Origin: Halicephalobus mephisto
Lineage: Eukaryota; Nematoda; Chromadorea; Rhabditida; Panagrolaimidae
DNA length: 14,918 nt
Assembly (NCBI GenBank): GCA_009193035.1
Contig: SWDT01000162.1
Span: 1 to 14,918 of the forward strand
Reading direction: 5' to 3'
The notes beneath the pieces are model-generated. The model had not been told where the DNA came from, made no database searches, and was given only the letters and a program-made list of their open reading frames with translations. A program made the translations under genes and the position numbers. Numbering within the stretch: position 1 is the stretch's first letter; every line of letters starts with the position of its first letter. Shown here one piece after another: positions 8,685 through 14,918 of the stretch.

Positions 8685-8817
8685 GTTACCTTTCTTGTGA
8701 ATGAGGATCATTTTGCTTTCTTTCCATTGATGCGGATAGGCGTTCCTTGCAAGGTATGTGGAGAGCGTGTTCGCCTGCGAGAATCATCTCAGCTGTGATC
8801 ATGTCTGGACCGGAATG
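8685..8817 (-). mobile_element. Decayed non-LTR retrotransposon reverse transcriptase fragment
   Basis: Two adjacent minus-strand frames give typical LINE reverse transcriptase text. The first (8817 to about 8758) reads SGPDMITAEMILAGEHAL, matching the conserved SGPDxITAEMLKAG segment. The next (from 8759) reads ARNAYPHQWKESKMILIHKK, matching the PxxWKxxxxxxIHKKGD segment. The residues expected between them (the FN helix) are missing and the frame changes, so the fragment carries a deletion and a frameshift. The YRPI motif expected next is not recognisable. The style is that of RTE-like or related clades, but a clade cannot be fixed from about 40 residues. The piece is GC-richer than its surroundings and lies just downstream of the middle paralogue. 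Confidence 0.75.
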
Positions 8818-8912
8818 TTAGTAGTATGTAAAAGGGGTTTCTAGGACACCATTCACCCACTTGCAAATTTGATACTTTTCATAAGAGTACGAATTAACTT
8901 TATAGCAAAGAA

Positions 8913-10422
8913 TTACATTGATTCAAAAGCCTTCAATCTGTCACTAATCGAACTGATGTACTTATCGAGATCTTCCGTTCCTTTTGTAAATTCAACGCTG
9001 TGTGCTTGGAACTTATCTTTGATCGATTGCAGATCTCTCTCAGCGAACCCCAGGTTTTCGGATATATTCCACTGCTTCAGGGATTCTTTGGCGATCATTC
9101 TCCTCGATTCCTCATTGGCTTCTTTCAAAAGGAGGTATCTGTTCTCCCATCCCATCCCGAAATTTGCTTCAGGATCAAGGAAGTGAGCCAGGGCCTTATC
9201 CGGTCCATTGATATTGTTCACCCAGAAGCCGAATATTGACAGATCTTTTTTCATTGAGACCAAAATTTTCTTCATTCAAATCCGCTAATCCAATAGGAGT
9301 AAAATAAGTACGCCTGAAAATAATTAACAGTGATATCGTCTTAAAGATATCGGTTACCTGAACGATCTTTTCTCGAACTATCGATCTGAACCCACCACTC
9401 GTCAATTCTTCGTCTCCCAATTCCTTTAATTACCCTTAGACCTTGGACCTCCTCCGTTGCAATATAAACAACAAATACAGTTGTGTAACTATTGTCGGGG
9501 AAATGAACGATTGGACCAGCCTAAATAATAATACGTAATAAAAGCAAATAAATGAAAAATACCCCAATCCGCTCCAGCAACTTGTATGCGAATAATTCCT
9601 TTAAATTCGGAGGGAAACGACCAACTGACCCCGAGGTTCCTGCATCATGGTTGGTTTTCATGAAATACTTCGTGACTCCTTGGCAATGGTCGACAATAAC
9701 GATTATTCCAGAGCGGGTCCCTCCTTCTTTCATAGCAAAGCTTATTTCCGGTTTCGATCTTTGCAAGTCACAATAGAATTCTTCGAAATACGCTTTTGCG
9801 GTCTTCTGCAGGGAATTCTGACATTTGTCAATCAACCGAAAGTACTTCGAACGTTTCTTATCGTAAATCGATCCAAATTCAGGATAAGCTATGAAAAAAT
9901 TCGATTCCCTAAATTATTTATAGTCAAAATATTACTATCACCATTTACCTCAAGGAATTAGCCAACGAAATTAGTTCGTAAGCCAACTGAATTGAATCCT
10001 CCTTTACGTTAGCTTCATCGAATACGGAAGCCTTTTGTTGAAAGGTATTCCACATAGTGAGATCAGCATGCTTCTAAAAAATGATTATAAATCGAGTGGA
10101 ATCAATCTCCAAAATCATGTCCATGTAGCAAAAACAAAGAACAAACTTACCAAGATGAGTGTGTCGGCGTGTTTAATGCCGGCTTCTTCCAGGGTATTAT
10201 ACTGTAGAAGAATTAGTTCATCATTGTGGAATAATTGTTGATATTCCGTCTTGATTCTGAAAGTTGAAGATAATTTGTGCCGCAATTGATCGATAGTGGC
10301 CTAAAATAATGCTTTTAAAATTTATTTAAATGAAGTACAGAGCAAACCTGATCATCAAGTGTAAGGATCAAATCCTTATGTGACTTCCCTTCGTGGTCCT
10401 GCAGATTAATCACGAGTTTCAT
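8913..10422 (-). pseudogene. Ubiquitin-like/kinase-like gene with frame breaks, middle copy
   Basis: Six exons follow good splice sites: 10422-10348, 10300-10151, 10073-9949, 9908-9563, 9520-9358 and 9313-8913, with introns of 40-77 bp. Residues 1-75 form a ubiquitin-like domain (MKLVINLQDHEGKSH, ATIDQLRHKL, TLEEAGIKHADTLIL), without a C-terminal GG. A helical region follows, then a kinase-like lobe: KYFMKTNHDAG with candidate ATP-binding Lys201, the helix LKELFAYKLLERIG, and a strand VVYIATEEV. The frame then breaks at about 9425 (one extra A in AAAGG would restore it), again between 9305 and 9278, and again near 9255-9240, where about 17 nt are missing relative to the intact paralogue before KDLSIFGF. 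The loop ADLNEENFGL carries the Asp that the intact copy lacks. The first two breaks are at or near short homopolymers and could be assembly errors; the 17-nt loss is harder to explain so. The total would be about 419 aa, against 417 for the intact copy. The C-terminus is coiled-coil-like. Confidence 0.8.
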
Positions 10423-10434
10423 GTTTCACAAGAG

Positions 10435-10437
10435 CTA
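10435..10437 (-). promoter_or_regulatory. Probable trans-splice acceptor of the middle copy
   Basis: The minus strand reads CACTTAAATTTTAG and then 12 nt to the ATG. It is a typical nematode acceptor with no plausible donor within the preceding roughly 130 bp, pointing to outron removal and SL addition. Confidence 0.55.
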
Positions 10438-10462
10438 AAATTTAAGTGATAAATCTATGAAA

Positions 10463-10578
10463 AATAAGTGAATAAAAAGTGTTCTGCATGGGAAGTTATT
10501 GTCAAGAAGTTAACTAGCCAAATAATTTCGAGAAAAAATTCGAAACATAACGGCAAGAATAAAAATACGCGCCACTAT
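10463..10578 (-). promoter_or_regulatory. Conserved upstream block of the middle copy
   Basis: The distal part (10511-10578, plus-strand reading TAACTAGCCAAATAATTT...CGAAACATAACGGCAAG...GCGCCACTA) recurs before all three paralogues. The proximal part is shared only with the truncated copy. Conservation outside exons at a fixed place upstream of the start suggests promoter function. Confidence 0.6.
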
Positions 10579-10662
10579 AGCAAGTACACATAATGCAGTA
10601 AAAATGCACAAACTCGGCTGCAGTTCTTTTTCGTTGCGAGAACATTCGCCAACCTTGCGGTA

Positions 10663-10828
10663 CACAGATGTTCTGCCGTCACATGTATCAATTGCGCTTA
10701 TTGACTCGCGTTGGTATTGAGTATAATCAAGCAGTGACCCTTAAAAATGCTGTTATAATCACGTCTAATTGAGTGCAGTTGATCCATGTTGATTGCGCTC
10801 ATTTAGGCGTGATGACAGAACACCTGTG
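10663..10828. mobile_element. Tc1/mariner-type MITE
   Basis: A 166-bp element with terminal inverted repeats: the left end CACAGATGTTCTGCCGTCAC and the reverse complement of the right end, CACAGGTGTTCTGTCATCAC, agree at 17 of 20 positions. It is flanked on both sides by TA (10661-10662 and 10829-10830), the expected target duplication of the Tc1/mariner superfamily. The interior is partly palindromic (AATTGCGCTTATT against ATTGCGCTCATT in inverted sense) and has no coding capacity, so it is non-autonomous. Confidence 0.75.
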
Positions 10829-10833
10829 TAGTT

Positions 10834-11698
10834 AAAATAGGGTGAGGCGACGATAGTCTCTGTCACATTCGTGATGTGGCATTTCCGTCCCGAATGTTTT
10901 TATCCTAAATGCTTCTCTCCCGAATGTTTCTGTCTTAAACTAACAATTATAATTTAAAAATTATATATAACATGTTTTGCGAGAAACTTGAAGGTCGAAC
11001 TTCTGAAATGGCTTTTAAAGCGAAATTTAGAATCCGCGCCATCCGAAACGCTCACACGTTGGACACTTATGTGTTATATATCATTCAACTCAAAATTAAA
11101 TTGCACGTTGATTGATATATAACATGCTAGGGTCCAACATCCGACGACGTCGATTCTGAATTTTGATTTAGAAGTCCGGCCTTCGATTTCCTCACAAAAC
11201 ATGTTATATATAATTTTTAAATTATAATTGTTAATTTGATACAGAAACGACCAGGACGAAACGACCGGGACAGAAGTGCCACATAACCGTCATATTTCGC
11301 CAATTCATCCAAAACGGCAAATCTTGAGATTTCTTTTTTTTTCGTGTTAGGACCACAGATTTCCTAGTTTTTAGAATTACTTACCATTAAATCTATTTCT
11401 CGTTGTTACTTAATTATCACAATATATTTCACAATTTTCTCCATCTTCATATTTAGTAATGATTTAGATGCATTTTTACAGAAAAATAACATATCCAATT
11501 ATTATCGTATATCTATTCCGTTGCAAAATGATGAATGCTTTCAATAAAATTTCATATATCAGTTTAGGAGTTTAGGTTGAAAATCACTGAAACTAAGATT
11601 TGAATGGTCCCAACATTAAAAAAAGAGAAATCTCAAGGTTCGCCATTTTGGGTAAATTCGCAAAACGTGGCAGACCATCGTCCTCTCACCCCCATTTT
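10834..11698. mobile_element. Inverted-repeat element, copy interrupted by a foldback insertion
   Basis: The left outer end AAAATAGGGTGAGGCGACGATAGT is inverted against the right outer end ACCATCGTCCTCTCACCCCCATTTT. Internally, ACGGCAAATCTTGAGATTTC (about 11313-11333) pairs with GAAATCTCAAGGTTCGCCAT (about 11627-11646). The body at 11289-11590 is closely similar to 13861-14152 of the copy at the right of the window (for example TTACTTACCATTAAATYTAYTTCTCG). No transposase frame is visible, so this is a MITE-like non-autonomous element. Its left inverted repeat is split by the foldback element at 10871-11288; without that insertion it would be about 440 bp. Confidence 0.7.
10871..11288. mobile_element. 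Foldback (near-complete palindrome) element nested in the larger element
   Basis: A 418-bp insertion with ends GTGATGTGGCA and TGCCACATAACC in inverted orientation. The arms continue inward for most of the length, including at least 35 bp of exact inverted match around AATTATAATTTAAAAATTATATATAACATG and a second stretch near the centre (GTTGGAC...GTGTTATATATCA with TGATATATAAC...GTCCAAC). It is flanked by GTCACATTC (10862-10870) and GTCATATTT (11289-11297), which look like a slightly diverged 9-bp target duplication; the intact related element at the right of the window has GTCATATTT at this point. Long terminal inverted repeats with about 9-bp duplications suggest a Mutator-like superfamily, but this is inference. 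Confidence 0.7.
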
Positions 11699-11915
11699 CT
11701 CATCTCATCATTTCCATCCCTTTTCAGTTATTTAGCCTTAAAACACACTTAGAGATATCATATAATAGGCATGTGTTAATTAGTACACTGGCTCAATGAC
11801 TACCCAAATACTTGTACTAACATTTACGAGAAGATATAATCCTTTTTTGTAAATCGAATGCCAACAACGTATGCAGCAAACAGATAAGCAGCCGTAACCA
11901 GAAAGAATTAAAAAC

Positions 11916-11921
11916 TTTATT
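11916..11921 (-). promoter_or_regulatory. Polyadenylation signal of the intact paralogue
   Basis: AATAAA on the minus strand lies 11 nt past the TGA stop (11935-11933). This canonical signal at a short distance is normal for the short 3' UTRs of nematodes and supports the gene being a real transcription unit. Confidence 0.65.
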
Positions 11922-11932
11922 GAGAATTTTAC

Positions 11933-13621
11933 TCATTCTCCCAGAAAATCACGGATATTTTCCTTTACTTTTTTTATGAATTCTTTAAGTTCTTCTGTCT
12001 TTTTATCGAAATCCAAATTTCCTCGCAAAAAATTATCATTTTCCAGATCCATTAATTTCAATGTGATATCCAAATTGTCGATAAAGTTCCATTCTTGAAG
12101 AGACTCTTTGGCGATTTGTAGTCGATCATCAGAAGAACAATCCAACAAAAGGCCTCGAAAATAATCGCCCAGAATTTTCATACTTACATATTCACTTAAG
12201 AATTCTTCCTTCGGATTGTCAAAATTGAACACGGAGAAGTCCACAATAATAGGATTCAAGTTTTTGTCTATTCCAAAGTTTTCATCATGCATACTTCCAA
12301 GCGAAAGGAACACAGACAAGAAGTAAATTTGGACAAGAACACGACGCCATCGATTGCTTTCTGGAACGCATTAATTAATATTTTCATTTATATCAAAATA
12401 ACTTTTGAGATCATTTTTTTGACAAAAAGTTGTTTCCATTTTAAAACTAAAACTATATATAGACAAAAACTAACCTGATTGAAGCACATTACCTCGATTC
12501 AAGCCTTTAAAATTACGAAATGTAGGGATCCATTCGCTTGCTATGTATAGAATACATTCCGAACTAACGCAGTTCGGAACAAATAAAATCTTCGGACCCA
12601 CTTTAATTCTTTCCAGAAACTTGTAGCAAAATAGTTCAATGAGATCCAGATTCCAACGAGAGACTGAAACAATCGAATTAGGAAAATCAACAGAAATCAT
12701 TTGAGATCATAAAATAGTTATCTACTCAAGATCCATTTACTTATTTGAGATGACAGTCAACTAAATCAACATTACCTTGTCTCCTGTATCCGGCACTATG
12801 GTTGGTCTTTATGCGATATCGAAATACATCAGAATCAATCTTGACCTTGCACATAACAGCGGCTCTTGAACCTTCATCTGGGTTCACATCTTCAAATTTA
12901 ACAACAGGATTCTGTCCATCGAACACTTTCAACTTAAAGAAATGCGTTGCGGCATTCATAATTGAAGAAGTATTTTTGTCCAAGAATTTGGCGATCGGCT
13001 GATAGAGATTCGCGGCCTTTGATTCGAACTCGGAGTAGGCATCAATAAATGGAGATCCATCAAGTTTATCATAACGTTTTTTAGCACGAAGAGCCGCATT
13101 TTGCTTCGCTTCACCGTATGTTTTCTTAAAATTGTCTACTGCGGCGACAAATGCCTTCCACTCACTAAGGTGTGAATGTTTCTGAAATACATTATATCAA
13201 CCATAAATTAAAATCATTTCTGCAAAGATAAGAAGCTGTTTTTAAATTCTAACTATAAAGATGAATCTAACAGAATCTATATCGAAAATCATATTCGCAT
13301 AATGTAAAAAATATTAAAATTACTTACTACAACAACAACATCTTCATTCTTTATGCCGATTTGTTGTAGAGTGGAAGTCAGAGAACGGATTTCATTACCA
13401 TTGTAGTAGAGGTGCTGATAATCTTGGTCGATTTGCCATAAAGAATTAATTTTTTTCTTTAAATCTTCAATGGTAGCCTAAATTCAATAATTTATTTAGT
13501 GATTTCAAATAAAATTCTAAAAAATTCTAATTAACTCAACCTCGTGTGTGAATTTCAAAGTAGCTCCATCATGACGCGTTCCCTCATGATCAAGCAAATC
13601 AATAATTACAGCTATCTCCAT
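11933..13621 (-). CDS. Ubiquitin-like domain fused to divergent kinase-like domain, intact
   Basis: Five exons join in frame without a break: 13621-13541, 13477-13328, 13181-12776, 12663-12475 and 12360-11933, giving 417 aa; introns are 63, 146, 112 and 114 bp, all GT-AG. Residues 1-77 form a ubiquitin-like fold (EIAVIIDLLDHEG, ATIEDLKKKI, TLQQIGIKNEDVVVV) with no processing GG. Residues 78-190 are helical and of unknown role. From about 195 there is a kinase-like domain: FRYRIKTNHSAG with Lys202 as candidate ATP anchor, the helix LDLIELFCYKFLERIKVGP, a strand CILYIASEW, then GSMHDENFGI (297-306) and IIVDFSVF (313-320). This loop lines up with GDRHxxN and the metal-binding D of PI3/PI4-kinase-like enzymes, but the catalytic Asp is Ser298 and DFG reads DFS, so it may be a pseudokinase. 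The last 60 residues are charged, coiled-coil-like. The layout recalls plant type II PI4K-gamma proteins; the exact family name is unknown to me. It is the only intact one of three tandem copies. Confidence 0.85.
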
Positions 13622-13638
13622 TGTGTCCGCTTGATAAA

Positions 13639-13641
13639 CTA
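13639..13641 (-). promoter_or_regulatory. Probable trans-splice acceptor of the intact gene
   Basis: The minus strand reads TTTAATATTTTTTAG ending here, 17 nt before the ATG. There is no convincing donor between this site and the conserved upstream block, so SL addition is more likely than a 5' UTR intron. Confidence 0.55.
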
Positions 13642-13743
13642 AAAAATATTAAAGTGTTAATAGAAGACTTAAAGAGTACGTAATATAATAACACTAAAAA
13701 TATACAGTAATCTAGATTTTGAAGAAGATTTATTACTGAAGGG

Positions 13744-13809
13744 TCTGCTAGCCAAACAATTTTCGAAAACAATTGGAACATAACGCCAAAAACACAGAAA
13801 CGCGCTATT
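13744..13809 (-). promoter_or_regulatory. Conserved upstream block of the intact gene
   Basis: In plus-strand reading this is CTGCTAGCCAAACAATTTTC...GGAACATAACGCCAAAAACAC...ACGCGCTA. It aligns with the distal upstream block of the two other paralogues, although the sequence between block and ATG is unrelated here. This makes it the best candidate for the shared core promoter. The inverted-repeat element at 13816 begins just beyond it. Confidence 0.6.
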
Positions 13810-13815
13810 TTGAAT

Positions 13816-14653
13816 GCGTATAAAGTTGAAAAGAGAACTAGCTGCAACAACGATAATTTCTGTCATATTTCGCCCAAAATGGCGAACCTTGAGATTTCTC
13901 TTTTTTTAATGTTAGAATCACAGATTTCCTAGTTTTTAGAATTACTTACCATTAAATTTACTTCTCGTTGTTACTTAATTGTTACAATATATTTCACAAT
14001 TTTCTCCATCTTCATATTTAGTAATGATTTAGATGCATTTTTACAGAAAAATACTCAATATATCCAATTATTATCGTAGATCTATTTAGCTGCAAAAGGA
14101 TGAATCCTTTCAATAAAATTTCATGTATCAAGTTAGGAGTTTAGATTAAAAATCATTTGTCTACTGACAGAACTAGATTAACTGATGGTGAATTATGTCT
14201 AAATTTAAATCAAAAGTTTGAAAAAAGTTGGGAATATATAGCCATGAACTTAACTATTTTAGTTATATCCTCCTATATCACTAACAACCATTACATAAAA
14301 CGACCAACTGTTCGGAACTACTATTCATTACTTTATTAAAATTATGGCAATTGATAGATTCATAAAATTCTCTTTAAAACATTGATATAATGCATTATAA
14401 CTCAATTAAAATAATTGTAATAATACTGATGTGGGAAGTGTCTTTTTTATTTCTAAATGCTTTACCTATCATAAAAATGTTAAAAATTAATTCTTACCAA
14501 GAATTTGAAAAAAAACTTGAAAAATTGTTTAAAATAAGAATTAAGTGATCCTAACATAAAAAATGAGAAATCTCAAGGTTTGCCATTTTGGGCGAAACGT
14601 TACATCGACCATCGTTGCCGCAGCCAGTTCTCTTTTCAACTTTATTTATACGC
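13816..14653. mobile_element. Inverted-repeat (MITE-like) element, right-hand copy
   Basis: The ends are inverted over roughly 100 bp: left GCGTATAAAGTTGAAAAGAG...CTGCAACAACGAT...CGCCCAAAATGGCGAACCTT, right the matching AAGGTTTGCCATTTTGGGCG...CGTTGCCGCAG...CTTTTCAACTTTATTTATACGC. The first 300 bp of the interior are the same as the copy at 11289-11590. About 370 bp (roughly 14153-14525) have no counterpart there: either an insertion here or a deletion in the other copy. A frame of 60 codons at 14157-14339 inside that part has no recognisable domain and is not called. The element sits directly upstream of the intact gene's promoter block. Confidence 0.72.
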
Positions 14654-14661
14654 TGTGTAAT

Positions 14662-14708
14662 CACTTTGCTACTGGAAAATAGAATATTTCACTCTCAGTA
14701 GCAAAGTG
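14662..14708. repeat. Perfect 13-bp inverted repeat (hairpin)
   Basis: CACTTTGCTACTG at 14662-14674 and CAGTAGCAAAGTG at 14696-14708 are exact reverse complements with a 21-bp loop. It lies immediately outside the right end of the inverted-repeat element. It may be a remnant of another small element or part of that element's flank. Confidence 0.6.
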
Positions 14709-14918
14709 AATCTATTTCTTAAAATGTTTGGATAAATGTTCATCCGATTTTTGACAAAGTAACTGCGCACCGTTTTTAAGTTTTCGTTTAAAATAAATTT
14801 CAAAAATAAAAAACGGTAAATCTGACAATTTTCTTTTTTTAAACAGTTTTAAAATTCCTGTCCAGAAAATTTTACAACAATTTTTATTTTATCTTCATAA
14901 TAGTATACTTCATATTAT

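Noticed and set aside
8869..9961. Several plus-strand frames of 74-105 codons (8869-9186, 9000-9239, 9552-9776, 9647-9961)
   Set aside because: They are the antisense shadows of minus-strand exons of the middle paralogue, whose coding text and splice sites are clear.
13599..13866. Minus-strand frames of 83 and 65 codons upstream of the intact gene
   Set aside because: They run across exon 1 in the wrong frame, the conserved upstream block and the end of the inverted-repeat element; no domain.
14157..14339. Frame of 60 codons inside the right-hand inverted-repeat element
   Set aside because: Not transposase-like, lies in a part absent from the sister element, and is within the length expected by chance.
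1..14918. CRISPR array, prokaryotic operon or phage region
   Set aside because: There are no regularly spaced repeats and no dense coding; introns, SL RNAs and 5S rRNA show nematode nuclear DNA.

Overview
The window reads as AT-rich nuclear DNA of a nematode, most likely from the rhabditid side of the phylum. Three independent signs support this. (1) A complete 5S rRNA gene on the minus strand has a core very close to the Caenorhabditis 5S sequence. (2) Three spliced-leader (SL) RNA genes each have a 22-nt SL1-type exon, a GT donor, an AAATTTTGG Sm site and a 3' hairpin. (3) A multi-exon gene family has introns of 40-146 bp with TTT(C/T)AG-type acceptors. The species cannot be named from the sequence. 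There is nothing bacterial here, and most open frames of 60-80 codons are noise or shadows.

Layout. 1-6.7 kb is RNA-gene territory with no protein gene I can support: 5S rRNA (2004-2121, minus, followed by a T6 terminator), an SL RNA gene at 4167-4266 (plus), and a head-to-head pair of SL RNA genes at 5186-5286 (minus) and 5577-5677 (plus). The pair share an identical-spacing promoter element that begins 41 bp upstream of each start. 6.69-7.05 kb holds a doubtful small reading frame with two tandem stops.

From 7.4 to 13.8 kb there is a tandem minus-strand family of three paralogues. Each has an N-terminal ubiquitin-like domain followed by a middle helical region, and in the two longer members a divergent kinase-like domain. 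The rightmost copy (11933-13621, five exons, 417 aa) is intact. The middle copy (8913-10422, six exons) has good splice sites but several frame breaks. The left copy (7386-7927) has lost most of exon 2 and the whole kinase-like part. All three share a promoter-like block and a splice acceptor with no visible donor, 12-17 nt before the ATG, as expected for SL trans-splicing.

Mobile DNA fills the gaps: a decayed non-LTR reverse transcriptase piece (8685-8817), a Tc1/mariner-type MITE (10663-10828), a foldback element with probable 9-bp target duplications (10871-11288) nested inside a larger inverted-repeat element (10834-11698), and a second copy of that larger element just upstream of the intact gene (13816-14653). 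How the parts fit together: the SL RNAs are the trans-splicing donors and the paralogues look like trans-spliced acceptor genes, but nothing shows that these particular SL RNAs serve these particular genes.
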